This document shows, piece by piece, positions 25,106-36,807 of a stretch of 64,000 nt of DNA. The translations under genes and the position numbers were made by a program. Location of the stretch: positions 744,001 through 808,000 of the forward strand of contig OX621170.1 in the NCBI GenBank assembly GCA_951640195.1, in the 5' to 3' direction. The DNA is from Porpolomopsis calyptriformis (Eukaryota > Basidiomycota > Agaricomycetes > Agaricales > Hygrophoraceae). Each line of letters begins with the position of its first letter. Positions within the stretch are counted from its first letter, which is position 1. The notes under the pieces were generated by a model. That model was not told the DNA's origin. It did not search any database and saw only the letters and a list, made by a program, of their open reading frames with translations.

Positions 25106-25684
25106 CTAGGATAAGTCCTTGTCGGAGATGGCAGTCGACAGGGAAATAATGTTGGCCAGGGAAGTAATGTCGTTGTCGGGGATGGTGATGGGGTTCGACA
25201 ATGAACTGGGGGGAACGATGAGTGGACCTGGGAAAACAGGGGGAGCGGGGGAATCGAGATGAGGAAGTACCTTTGTGATTTCCTCGTGTTTTGCTTCCCA
25301 ATGCTTGGCCTGTTCCCGCCAGTATTTGCTTGTTCTTCTTTCTCCATCCAGACTCAACCACTGACCGTACAGTTCTTCATTTAACCTCGCAATCTCGCTC
25401 TTATAGTAATCGATGTCCTTTTTCAACGACTCAATAATCTGCTTGGGTGGGATGGGTGGTGCGACTATCTCTTCAGGCCATATGGCGAGGTCCCGGTTTC
25501 GTGCGCATCGGTCGTGTTGCCAGAGTTGTCTGGCGAGCTTGGCTTCACCATAAGCGGATGAGGTGGAAGCGAGGGGAGGGGGAGCGCGATGAGGGGGTTG
25601 TCCTCCTGTGGACATATGGGGAGCATGGGGTGGACAACCACCAGTGGACTTGCGAGCAGTTTGGTGAGAGCGTTCAGCGGGCAT
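25106..25684 (-). CDS. post-pol ORF of chromovirus C with a histone H3-tail-like N-terminus
   Basis: An open frame of 192 codons lies between the chromodomain end (25807) and the 3' LTR. Residues 8-16 are QTARKSTGG, identical to histone H3 residues 5-13, which include Lys9. A loose second STGG follows at about residue 25. The middle is Pro/His-rich; residues about 80-145 (IIESLKKDIDYYKSEIARLN and on) form a likely coiled coil; the C-terminus is Pro/Ile-rich. I see no membrane segment. Chromovirus D has a counterpart with ARKSTG at the same place. I infer a role in chromatin binding or in attracting or misleading H3K9-related factors; there is no other evidence. The frame is intact while gag and pol are broken. 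Confidence 0.7.
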   Translation of the reverse strand: MPAERSHQTARKSTGGCPPHAPHMSTGGQPPHRAPPPLASTSSAYGEAKLARQLWQHDRCARNRDLAIWPEEIVAPPIPPKQIIESLKKDIDYYKSEIARLNEELYGQWLSLDGERRTSKYWREQAKHWEAKHEEITKVLPHLDSPAPPVFPGPLIVPPSSLSNPITIPDNDITSLANIISLSTAISDKDLS

Positions 25685-25806
25685 AGCGATGTTGATTCTG
25701 AGGGGAAAGATGGAGGCGAAAGAGGTTATAAGGATGAGTTGGAGTTTGGAAAAGGTGATGAAAGTGAAAAATTCAAAAGAGGGGAGTTGATACTGTGAAA
25801 GAGTGG

Positions 25807-28800
25807 TTAGGTCACCGTTTGAATTGATCGTTCATATTCTAGAATTCGTTCTTTCGCATGAGAAAGGTTCTTCTTCAGCTCCCAAGTTGCTTCTTCAATA
25901 GGATAGCTGACCCATTTGACCAAATATGTGCAACGTCGGGTAGACCCATGATATTGGAGAATTTGTTCGACCTCGTATTCTTCCTTTTCTTGAATGATAT
26001 CTGGAGGTGGGCGGAGATTATTGTCCACTTCTTCTGGATGGAGATTGGAGTTAATGTTAGTGGGTCTCAGGAGTAAAACATGAAAGACGTTGTGTATTTT
26101 CCATGATAAGGGGAGGGCCAGGCGATAAGAGAGTCTTCCGATTCTTTCTAGAATTTTGAATGGTCCAGTGCATCAGACATCGAGTTTGAGGGTTGGACGA
26201 CCTGTTTTTAAGTTACAGGTATCAAGGTAAACGAATTGACCTATTTGGAGTTGGGTATCTTTCCATTTGCGATCTGCGAAGTGCTTCATGGTCTCAGCTG
26301 TTGCTTCTAGAGCTTTTGAGGCTTTTTCTCGGGCTTCTGTGAGATGATCATGGAAGGCGTCTGCTGTGGGATTGGAAGTAGAAGTCATAGGGATGGATGG
26401 GATGAAGGGATGTTGGCCAGTATCAAGATAAAAGGGAGTGTGTTTTGTCGAGGAGTGTTGTCGGTTGTTGTACGCGAATTCAGCTGGAGATAGCCAGTTG
26501 GACCAATCGTCTTGCATAAAGTTAGTATATAAATGAAGGTATTGTTCAAGTTCTTGATTGGTGCGTTCCGTTTGACCATTGGTTTGGGGATGATAAGTGG
26601 TAGATAAACCAGAGATGATTCCCAAATGAGTGTTGAGAGCTTTCGCGAATTTGGAAGCAAATTGAGTTCCTCGATCGGTTATGATCTTCTTTGGCCAGCC
26701 ATGGTGTTTCCATACATTGTCCCTAAAGAGTTTTGCGACTCCTTCTGCTGAAATGTTTGAAGTCGTCAGGATGAAGTGAGCGCATTTAGTAAAGTGATCA
26801 ACAATGACTAGAACAGCATCGTAACCAGATGATTGGGGGAGTTCCACGATTAGATCGGCGGTGATTTCTTCCCAAGGTTGAGACGAAGGGGGAATGGGTT
26901 CCAGAAGACCTGCAGGCTTTGAGGGATAAAGCTTGACTTGTTGGCAGGTCAGACAGGATGATACGAATACACGGATATCAGGGGCAGCACTACTCCAGGT
27001 GTAGTTCCGCAACACAAGCTCACGTGTCTTCTCGATTCCGGGATGGCCTCCATGGGGTAGGGAGTGGGTCAATCAAATTATCTCTGTGTGTAGCGATACA
27101 TCTGCTGGCATGACAATATGATCTCCTGCATCTCTCACAATTCTGTCAGTGAAGGAGTAGCCAGAAGAGGGATTGGATAATTTGATGCGAATGTCCTCCA
27201 GGATTTGATTGAAGTCGGAGAAACAAAGTCTTGATATGAAAGAGGGTTTGGACATGGAAATGATAGCATTGATGAAATGTTCGGGAGGAAGGAGGGCTTG
27301 ACCTTCTAGTTCTTCTTTTTCTGTTCGGTGGTGATCGGGTCAGCGAGAGAGTCCATCGGCTTTGTTTTTGACTCCAGGGGAATACTCGATATTGAAGTCG
27401 AATCTGCCTAAGAATTCCATCCAATGTGCTTGTCATCTGGAGAGGGATCTGTTCTGCATGAAATACTTGAGCCCTAAATTGTCCGTTTTTATCAACACAG
27501 TATCCCTTGCGCCTTCTAAAAGATAGCGCCAGTACTTGAGGGAAGTGATAATTGCAAGCATTTCCAGATCGTGGGTAGGATAGTTGTACTCGGCAGGGAG
27601 TAAGGATTTTGAGAAAAAGCTGACAGGGTGCCAACCATTGTCATGTTTCTGGGATAAGACTGCGCCAATACTGAAATCAGAGGCATCAGTCTCCAAGAGA
27701 TAAGGAAGGTCTGGCCGGGGAGTGAGAAGGACAGGGGCTGTGGTGATGAGGTGTTTGAGTTGTTCAAAGGCTTTTTGACACAAGGGAGACCAATCCCAAG
27801 GTTGGTCTTTCCGCAAAAGGCCACAGAGAGGATGAACCACTGAGGAGAAACTTTTGATATAGCGGCGCCAAAAGTTGGTGGTGCCAAGGAATGATTGGAG
27901 ATCTTGCAACTTCTGGGGTATTGGCCAATTGATGATGGCGTCCACCTTCTTTGGGTTGATAACGAGTTGACCTTTACCGATAATTGTTCCAAGGTAGGTA
28001 ACAGAGGTCTTCTCCATTTGACACTTGACAGGTTTGGCAGATAATTGATTCTTCTCCATGAGTTTGAGGGTTTCGTCGGTCCAGTGGCGAATTTCTTCAG
28101 GGGTGTCACCCATGATAAGAATGTCGTCGATATAGATGTGAACACAGCCAGAGTCCAAAACAGGTTTGAAAAGAACATCTATCATTTGTTGGAAGGTTGC
28201 TGGGGAATTCCGTAGTCCAAAGAACATAACGGTTGGTTCAAAGAGTCCTCGATTGGTGATGAAAGATGCTTTCCATTCATTGCCTTCCTTGAGTCGTATG
28301 TTGTTAAATCCCCATTGGATGTCGATAACTGTGAAAAGAGAAGCAGTAGCAAGCTTCGGTACTTGGAGGATTTCCGACAAAAGGGGAAGGGGGTAGCGAT
28401 CAGGAATAGTCCTTGAGTTGATGTAGCGATAGTCTTGGATGGGATGTAGACCAGCACTGAGACCTTTAGCGTTGATCTCTTCGGCCTTTTTCACAAAGAA
28501 GAAAGGGGCAGCTTGAGGTGACTTTGATGGACGTATTTGACCTGTTCGGAGATTCCCATCAATAAACTTGTTAAGTTCCACCTGTTCATAGGGGGAAAGG
28601 GGATAGAGTTTTCTGACTTGAAATTTGGTGTTCAGGTAGAGGTTGATCGCATGATCAAAGGGACGTCGAGGAGGGAGTTTGTCGAATTCTGCGGTATAGA
28701 AAACACACCAGAAATTATGATAATGACTGGGAATGAAGGATTTGATATCCTCCTCGATGGAAACTGGTCGGGAGTAGTCAACTCCAACCAAGCGAATAAA

Positions 28801-29400
28801 GGAGTCATGTTTCAGACTCGAATCAAAGACGTAGAGTTCTTCCTGTGGGGGCAACACTCTGACTCACATACTACTAAACAGCGTGTCACCAGATGCAAAA
28901 GTTAAGGTGCCTTTTGTCCAGTTGATGGTGGGGTTGTGTTGCAAGAGCCATGGGAAGCCAAGGATGACCTGTTGTTTTCTTCCTAAGTTGGTGACCTCCA
29001 ACCGGATTCGTTCTCAAAAAGATAAGTCTGGTGCCTCGATAAACAGGTCTGTATCATGCATGATAGGACCTCCTCAGTTCTCGGAACCATCAGCATTTTG
29101 TACCAGTATAACCTCATCCAACAGATAGGTTGATATCTCCATTTGACGAACAAACGCTTCGTCAATAAAATTCCCTGAGGCGCCAGAGTCAATGAGTGCT
29201 ATAATAGCCACTCATCAAAGATTGTTGGCACTCGTAATCCAAAGATAAAATTTGAGAGCGCCTTTGCCCTGTTCAAGTGTGCCAAGAAAATGAAAACTTT
29301 TCATAGATGATGGTACACATACATGGGACACAGCCAGAGTACTTGGGCTTTCAGCACTTGACCGGACTAAAAATCCTTTTGCTCTTTTAACGCTCAAGCT
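25807..29400 (-). pseudogene. pol: pol of chromovirus C: protease, RT, RNase H, integrase, chromodomain
   Basis: One frame holds protease (IIALIDSGASGNFID near 29190), RT (474 codons open at 27433-28857, with YIDDILIMG near 28115), RNase H (LLETDASDFSIGAVLSQ near 27690), the integrase zinc region (HGGHPGIEKTRE near 27050), a DDE core (ADLIVELP; TDRGTQF near 26670; QTERTNQELEQ near 26560, catalytic Glu present) and a C-terminal chromodomain (CTYLVKWVSYPIEEATWEL, 25860-25930). In-frame stops lie near 29215 (TGA), 29010, 28858, 27430, 27070 and 26170. The chromodomain would steer integration to chromatin carrying methylated H3. Confidence 0.95.
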
Positions 29401-30801
29401 AGCGCAGCCCGTCTCTCCTTGTCCCAATTTGCGATTCCCATATCCTTCAAGTCGTCCTTTGCCGTTCTTTTCTCTTTCTCGTCGTCCTCCGGCACTTCCT
29501 CTATCCGCACTTCCGATTCTTCTGTGTCGACCCAATTGATTGTTCGGACATTTCGTCCTTTGCCTCGACCGCAATTTCCTCCTTTTCCTCAAGTAGAAGT
29601 TGAGGTCTCTTGATGTGCCGGAACATCTTCAGCGCGTGGGCTTCGACATTCGTTGATATAGTGTCCTTTTTTGCCACAGTTGTAGCAGGTGATGGAGGAG
29701 TTGTCTTGTTTCGCAGTTTTGAGAGAGGCTTCTTTTGTTTCTTGTTTGATCAGGGATGAAGTCGTGGTGGTGGAATGGGAAGGGTTTCCTCAGGGACTCG
29801 ATTTGGCTTCGGACTTCTTTCCTTTTTGATCCCGACTTGACCACAATGCTTGTTCAGCTCATTGTTCCTGGTACTGTTCCTCAAATTGGGCTACTTTCGC
29901 CATCCAGTCCAGCAAAGTTGACGGCATATTATCCATCGAGTAAATCTGTGTTCGGATTGGCTGGGGGAGTCCGGCTTTGTAAAACCAAAGTAGGGCAGCC
30001 TCATTGTACTCAGTTCTTGTCGCATGCTGCATGAACCAAAGGTTGTAGTCTTCTATCGTTCCTGTTATCTTTACTTTCTCTAGCTCGATCCGCGCCTTCG
30101 CCGCTGGATTGATCCTTCTGAAAGCTTCTCAGAAATCATCCAAAAACATTGCATAGTTCCACACGTAATTCCTTGTTCCATCAACTGTCTCCGTGAACAT
30201 TCGTCCCCAAGCCCATGGGTTGCCGTCACCAAGATAGGAGAGCAGATAGATGATCTTCTGTTTGTTGTTGTAGTCCTTCACCACAAAGTTGAGTCGACAT
30301 TGGTGGATGAAGTCCTCTAGCTTCTCCAGGGTTCCATCGTACTTGGTCAGATCGGCGATTTTGATTTTGGTAGGGGCAGGAAGTATAGGGGGAGCAGTTG
30401 TCTGGGTAGTTGGTTGAATGGGAAAGGTTGGCTGAAAAGGGGGTTGGACGGATTGAGTTCTTCTTGGGGCATATACGAAAGGATTTGATGGGGAAAGCCC
30501 AGGTCCCCGAAGTACAGATCATCGTCATGGGGGAGGGGTGGTTGGTTCTTCTTGTTCTTCTTGTCGACTTCCTTTGAGGGCCTTCAGCTCCTTTCAAAGC
30601 TCATCATTGATGTTGACTTCGTTGTAATACCAACCACGGAACTGGTCGATTTGTGCTCTTAGACCTCTGAGCTCTTGTTCCATGTTGAATGGGATGACAT
30701 CTTCTTCTTCTTCTTCTTGGATGGTGGTGGGGATGTTACTGGGTCCAGGTGCGGGAACGGATTGTTTGGCTTCATACTCTTGTTGAGATGTTTGAGACAT
30801 T
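29400..30801 (-). pseudogene. gag: gag of chromovirus C
   Basis: The first ATG after the primer site is at 30801. An acidic N-terminus (EEEEEDVIPF) is followed by a capsid domain (IADLTKYDGTLEKLEDFIHQ near 30360) and a zinc knuckle, CYNCGKKGHYINEC (29640-29690). The frame has a few stops, among them TGA near 30130 where the family would have Arg. Pol lies in the -1 frame relative to gag, as in chromovirus D and between protease and RT of family 1. How the shift is made is not visible. Confidence 0.85.
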
Positions 30802-30963
30802 GGTGTTAAAGATGATGATGAGGGGGAAAGAGGGATGATGGATTGTGCAGGGGTTTGGAATACTATTGGTTGAAAGGGAGTATCTGAATCTGCAGATGAA
30901 AAGATTGACCTTGTTAAGTCTTCAGTGGGATCCAGAGTGAGAGTGATTTGTTGCGCAAGAAGG

Positions 30964-30975
30964 AAGTTCAATTCT
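30964..30975 (-). other. self-primer binding site of chromovirus C
   Basis: Read on the element strand, AGAATTGAACTT follows the 5' LTR without a gap. It is complementary at 11 of 12 positions to AAGTTCAATTCC in the 3' LTR copy and at 10 of 12 in the 5' LTR copy (31067-31078), where only transitions differ. That stretch starts about 30 bp after the TATA box at 31101-31110, where the mRNA 5' end should be. This is the layout of Tf1-type self-priming; see also D and F. Confidence 0.8.
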
Positions 30976-31343
30976 TGTTATGATTCGGTAGTCGAAGGCT
31001 TTACTTCTCGCATTGGTGGGGCTGATGAAGAAATGGAATTCGACTAAAGAGTGAGGGAGTTAACTAGGAATCGAACTTAACCTACTGACTAGAGATCAGG
31101 CTTTATATACTAACTACCTGAGTCAGCATGAGTCAGTCGTATGGATGATTACAAAGCGGAATACGGAATGTGACTTGTGAAGAGTCACGAAAAGAATAAT
31201 AGAAACGGAATGTGACTCATGAAGAGTTGGAAAGAAGGTACATGTGACTAGTCTCTATATATAAAGCAGTAAAGTGGGAGGATAAATGGAATAAGGACTA
31301 ATCAAGTATGACTAAAAGAAAAAAAGAAAAAGTATCTGTGACA
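30976..31343 (-). repeat. 5' LTR of chromovirus C
   Basis: 368 bp. On the element strand it starts TGTCACAG and contains a TATA box TATATAAAG (31101-31109 on the reverse) about 30 bp before the putative transcript start. This is the promoter LTR. Confidence 0.95.
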
Positions 31344-31581
31344 GTCTGGACATCTCGGAAGGTAATAATTGTACTTCTTATCTTCATCGATAAGAGGTAT
31401 GTGGTGATTGACACCATGTACCGGAGGCAATTCCTCAGGTACTCTGTGCATAATATCTTGGCACGCTTCGATCCATTTGGCTCGAAGGCGAGGTCTGTCC
31501 TCATGTGTTAGGGACATTTCAGTCCTTTCGTTCGGTTGAACAATTTGAGCTACACTCAGTAGCATCTTTTCATTAGACCTG

Positions 31582-31758
31582 GTGATATGACCCATTGGTC
31601 CTTTGGACTCTGATTCATGATTTGTATGTGTTGATGTTGATAGTGACTAGTTACAGTAGATGTGACATGTAATGAGAGAAGAAGCCTTTGTATGCAACCA
31701 CCACATTCCCTCTGCACTTGCACTTCTGGAGGGCTCAGGCCCAGCCCAGTCGTATCAC
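31582..31758. mobile_element. MITE-like short insert, copy 1
   Basis: It is 177 bp, absent from the same site in copy A (near 2076). Ends are inverted: GTGATATGAC left and, reversed, GTGATACGAC right. TG flanks both sides (31580-31581, 31759-31760), a possible 2-bp duplication. A second copy is at 48260-48414. No coding capacity. Confidence 0.8.
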
Positions 31759-31905
31759 TGGTAGGGGTACTCTCTTTTATTTTCTTTGTGTTCGCATCTG
31801 AACACCTTTTTCTTGAAAACTCCTCGACAAACTCTTTTAGTTTGTCAGTTTCTATGACGTCCTGTCTGGACATCTTCCCTGCAGAACCTTTTGGTTCTGC
31901 GTCTG

Positions 31906-34900
31906 CTAGTCATTCAGCAGACCTTTGTTTAGTTCATCGCAGCAATTGTCTGTGCACGATTCGTCATTTTCCTCCCCTTCAGTAAGAGTGGGAGCGGCTA
32001 CCCTGCGGACCATTATCTGGTTTGCGCTAGGCTCTAGTGTAATTTCAAATTCATGCATGAAACCAATGCCAATTATAGCGTCGAATCTGTCAATATTTAC
32101 AATATCAAAATAGTATTTCTTAGCAATACTTTCATATCGCACGGGACAGTAAGTACTGTAGTTAATCTGCGATCTGCTACTGCAGCATCCTAGTTGGATC
32201 GGAACAGGCTCCTTCAACTGATATATTTTCAAATTTGCGACTCTCGCAAATTCTGGGCTAATGGCATCAGAAGTGCTGCCTGTATCAAACATTACAATGG
32301 CTATGAGGCTGTTTAATTCCATGTGAGCCACTAAAGGCCTTACTTTCATGCTCAGCTTCGCTGGGTGGTCCTGCTGTCTGCTGGACTTACAAACCCATGA
32401 TTTGGGTTGAGTGTCCTCTTTGAACACTTGTTTGTCATTTATAGATGCTATAAATTCCCAAGTAGGGTTACTCATTTCTTGGATTGAATGTATCTGTTCA
32501 TTGATGATGTTATTGTCATCTTCCTCTTGTGAGTACTCCTCATACTCATCATATTCTTGGAGGTGATACTCTTCACCTTGTGATGTATACTGCGATCCTT
32601 GTAGCAGATCGTCCTCCTCTTCCTCAACTATGATTCTATAGTTGTTTTGAGGCTCGTCTGCCTCTTGGTCGTTCTCGTCAATAGCATCTTCTGCTACCAT
32701 TTTGAATGCATCCTCCCCCTCTTGGATTGCTGCCATTTGGGGCTTCCCAAAATTGGGACATTTCAGATCAGTCGCATAGTGGCCAAATTTGCCACATGCG
32801 TAGCATTTCACACCAGACAATCCTGTCTGGTTTTTATTATGTGCTGGCACCTGCGGCGTCAGTCTACTTCCAGAACCGCTAGGTCTATTTGGCAGTGGTC
32901 TGTAAGGCTGATGGTTGTCAGTCAGTCTATACGGTCGGTATGGACCTCGTTTGTTAGCGTACTTATTGTACGCTGGCTTCGAATACGATGGCGTCTCTTT
33001 ATTCATTGTCAGATGTGTTGGCAGCCACATATTCACGGTTGCTTTCGGCTGACTGGTTACTCCAGATGTCGCCTTGCATCACTCATCATAGCGATGCTTT
33101 ATACGAATGCTCTCTTCAACACATCGAGCAACTTTGAGGATTGTCTCAAGTGACAAGGTTTCGGTGGTAACACCTTTCTGGACAACTGCATCGGTTATCC
33201 TTGCAGGTAGACCCAATAATAATTGGGTTTTAAACATATATGAGTCAGGCTCATGTATCATACGTCCTGCGTACCTCTTGAGGTCGTAGAAAAATCCTGA
33301 GACACCACCTTCCATGGTGTACTTTCTCAAATAGAATTTCATCGTAGCATCTTGTATGGATGCTTCATGAATAAACCAGTCGTACAGTCTGGTTATAACC
33401 TCTTTAAATGTCCATCGGCGTTTCTGCCTAGACACACTGTCGACATTGTCGTTAAACCACTGTCTTGCTTTGTCCGCAAGATAAATAGCTGTTAAAGCGA
33501 TACGCTCTGGCTCAGCATTAGGTCCAGCGTAGTTGGACAATTTCAACCATCTCAAGAATGATTGAAGCCACCCATCGAATTTCTCAATGTCCTCCTCACT
33601 GCTATACTCTTTTGGAGTAGGCAGTTTAGGTGATGAGGTTTGGAGACTGGATAGGTTTCCTTTCAGTGGTTTGCCCACTTGTTCATCAATTAATTTATGA
33701 TATTTACAATGAATGTCTCTGAGGTAATCAGAGCATCGATCTTTCCCCTCATATTTATGAGGTTTATAGCTATGACTTCTGTGTCATATTGTTGTTTTTG
33801 ATGTCTGTTTAGACATTCTCTTACTACTATGTCTGGTAGCATCGGATGGTCGATTCCTTGACTGGTCACTTCCAGTGTCCGTCATTTCACTACGATCGGA
33901 CTCATCATCAGAAGACGATCCTTGATCTGGGTCATCTGAATCACTGTCATCTGACTGGTGATACCGCCTTCTATCTGAGGGCAGCCTGCAGTCTCATTTG
34001 GACCACTCATTTTGTCCTTCTGCCTATAAATCTATGGTTTCTCCAGAAGCATTGAAGGCAATGCCTTGATCGTCCAGGCTGGATCTTCTGGTTTCACGGA
34101 TGTCGCCATTTCTCAACCTTTGGATGGCCACTCTGTCTTTGAGTGTGAATGTGCCCAGTCTCAAGGCCACTTCATTTTCTTGTTCGAACGATCTGTTCCA
34201 GTCATTCCTTTTCTTACTTCCATGTCGATGTTTATTGACTCGATCAGCTGCGGCTCGCCATCTCTGATAGATGGAACTCACCTCATCTTCTTGTCAAGGA
34301 CAGTGAAGCTTAGCTTCTGCTTGTTGCAGAAGTTTGTCATCTTTGTCCCTATCTGGATGAATAGTTGTATCCGTCTTATTTCGACGGGTGTTGTCGCTAT
34401 TCTTATGCACCATGACCTTGTTAAGGTCGTTGGCTAGCTTCATGAATTCCTCATGACTAATTCCACCCATTCTCATCTGAACGAGTACATTGACCCTATC
34501 AACTACATTGGAGAGTGTCTCGCCCAGTGCCTCACGATTCTGCAGGTGCTTTTCTTGTCGTCTCTTAGTACAGGTCACAGTTGACATCTGACTAGGTGTG
34601 GGCGACAGGTCTCGTCGCTCATATTGATCATCTATTTCATTACGCTGTAATAGATTTAACATTTGATGAACGTATACTCATTCATTCAGGTTTCGTGACA
34701 AGGAAGGGACTCCCATCCTTGTTTGACCCTCAGTGAGGGTGTGCATTAACGTATCGAGCATTGGGTTGATTATCATACTTACACGCCGACTTGTCGTCAG
34801 CGACGACTCCTCTCTTTCCATAAGTTGGGAGCTGCCATCATCTAAGTTGGCATGATGTCTTCATTCACTCTGGGGTGAATTTACGGCTGACGCTGGCCAT

Positions 34901-35055
34901 CTTTGGGTGTCGCTGAGGTCATGACATGGCATGCCAGAATGAGTGATGGCACTTGTCTGCGCCATTCCCAGGTCGTCATTGTCAGGCGGTTTGCCTTGCG
35001 AGTTGCATGCTATTGAGGCCTGTGTGATTCGAGTCTTTGTGTGGGTCTTCATCAT
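31906..35055 (-). pseudogene. gag: gag-protease of copy B
   Basis: From a first ATG at about 35055 a long polar N-terminal region (35055-33700) leads to the capsid-like part (33678-33079, open for 199 codons), the zinc knuckle CYACGKFGHYATDLKC (about 32805) and the protease (IVMFDTGSTSDAI near 32290). The stretch 31906-33036 is open for 376 codons. A few stops lie upstream (for example near 34020, 34290 and 34860). Copy B thus shows the complete Gag that copy A lost at its 5' end. Confidence 0.85.
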
Positions 35056-35146
35056 TGACGGAGGCTGTGTCGTCGACAGGGAAGCTTTTTCAATCAAAGT
35101 TGATTTACACAGATATTCCACAATTTCTTGTGGATGTGCAAAAAAG

Positions 35147-35341
35147 TGTAAGGGTTTGGGATAAGTTATCACACTTTGCTCAATACCAGGATATGCACAG
35201 AACCAATGTATTGGGGCAATCTGGTATAAGCAGGAGTGGGATGTAAACTTATTGTTTACCTAAGCGTAACTGGTACTTAAGGTATCCAGTACAAATACGT
35301 ACAAACACAGCATGGTGGCTGTATGTAACATATCTGTTACA
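35147..35341 (-). repeat. 5' LTR of copy B
   Basis: 195 bp, TGTAAGGG...CTGTTACA on the + strand, near-identical to 18426-18620. Gag follows on the - strand. I do not see a convincing primer binding site next to it. Confidence 0.9.
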
Positions 35342-36014
35342 ATTGGCAATATCAGAGCTACTGGTGCTGAAGCTGGGATTGGAAAAAATATTGCTATCGG
35401 TAGAGCTCGAGTAGTAAGTCATAGTGGAAGTAAAGAAGTAAAGAACACTTGAACTCTCAAATATAATAACTTTTCTAGAAAGTAACTCCCACACCACAGT
35501 TACTTCCTATACAGGCTATACTTGCCATGATAGCTATCTCTTATCGTTGCCTCCATCTATTACCTCAAGATGCCACTCTGCCTCTGCTCCCAGTACATCC
35601 CTGGCAAGGAAAGAGTCCTTAGGACTATCATAGTCTCCATCTCAAGCAAGACCAGAGGCTTCTAGCTAGCTACCTAAACCCAAGCCCTAAATATATAACC
35701 TATATACAAGCATGTATCAATTAGAACTCACAACTGTTGGATCAGGAAGAAGGTATGTCCCATAAAACTATGCGCTAGCATACTAATTTCCATGAATAGG
35801 GCCTCTATCTAATGGTCAGTCCATCATGTAGCTGTTGCTGTCAAAATTCTAACAAAAATATATATCAAATTCTTCAAAAATGTTCTGAAAACTCTGTAAA
35901 AATATTCTGAAAATGTTACTACCTTACTGGACACTATTCCAGCTCCTGGTAAGTGAGGCTAAGCTTGCAATATATCCTTCGCCGATCTGAATAATTTCAG
36001 ATTCTAATGTTGAG
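35342..36014. other. unassigned sequence between copy B and the Tnp2-like gene
   Basis: AT-rich DNA without a convincing coding frame on either strand. It may contain the 5' end of the CACTA element whose gene starts near 36015, but I find no clear terminal inverted repeat. Confidence 0.5.
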
Positions 36015-36446
36015 ATGTCTTACGACTACTCCATTACTATTCTTACTCAGGATGATGCAGATATTGCTTTCCCTGAAGCACCTGACCTCAATGTCATATC
36101 TGCTGATGACTGTAACTCCAATGTCATCTCTGATAATGACAAGCTGTCTGAATTAGAACTGGACTCAGATGCAGATTCTGCATCATCCAAAGCATCTGAT
36201 AGGGGTTTGTTGATATTCCCTGATGTTGTATTAAACACTGGGGATAGTGAAGACTCTGCTTCAGAGACTTTAGATGAATCAGAGAATAATAGTAATACTC
36301 TCTCTGATTTAATAGGGGGTGTGCCTATCTCTATTCCTACATTACTTTTATCCATAAGGAAGAAGTTATGTGGGGATTATAGGCCCTCTATAGACCCTCC
36401 CTTCTCAGTGTTTGCTTTGCCCACTTTGACTGAGTCCCAGAAGCTA

Positions 36447-36661
36447 CAGTGGGCCAAAAAACTGTTTCAATGTTTGGCAAGTTTGACTTGATATTATTAT
36501 ATCCTGTAATATAAAATAGATGAAATTATAAGAATATTATAGAAGATAGCCCTTCATCTTGGGTTCGAAACGAGCCCATAAACGTTACAGTCGGTCTAGT
36601 ATTTCTAGAGATATTTTATTTTGAATCTGGTGATATCATTGAAACAGTTGTTTTGCTGAGG
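36447..36661. repeat. left terminal inverted repeat of the Tc1/mariner element
   Basis: Matches 37839-38053 reversed with scattered differences. A 13-bp motif AACTGTTTCAATG near the outer end recurs inverted near the inner end (CATTGAAACAGTT), so each repeat carries two facing copies that may be transposase binding sites. Confidence 0.9.
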
Positions 36662-36807
36662 TACTAAAATCTAGAAAAGATGATATTTTAACTTATAAGT
36701 GAAGACTGTTATAATATGTTTGGTTCCAAAAGTGACCTATGGATCATGTGAGTGTTGAACAGTAACAAACAAACCCAAACAACTAGTTGAACTTGACCAC
36801 TATCATC

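Larger units (their letters stand above)
24657..31343 (-). mobile_element. chromovirus C, complete Ty3/gypsy element (Tf1/sushi-like)
   Basis: It is 6687 bp with 368-bp LTRs at 24657-25024 and 30976-31343. Ends are TGTTATG...TGTGACA (+ strand), flanked by the 5-bp duplication GTCTG (24652-24656, 31344-31348) in the RT of copy B; copy A shows the empty site near 2310. It has gag, protease, RT, RNase H, integrase with chromodomain and an extra post-pol ORF. The LTRs differ at about 16 positions by eye count, all transitions. It is one of the better preserved elements here, but gag and pol contain stops. Confidence 0.95.
18426..35341 (-). mobile_element. Ty3/gypsy family-1 copy B, both LTRs, with nested inserts
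   Basis: Two 195-bp LTRs (18426-18620, 35147-35341) enclose gag-protease, RT, RNase H, integrase, chromodomain and the post-pol ORF on the - strand. Nested in it are a family-D solo LTR (20281-20639), the complete chromovirus C (24657-31343) and a MITE-like insert (31582-31758). The flanks (TAGAC left, ATTGG right) do not form a target duplication, so a flank has been rearranged. Confidence 0.9.
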
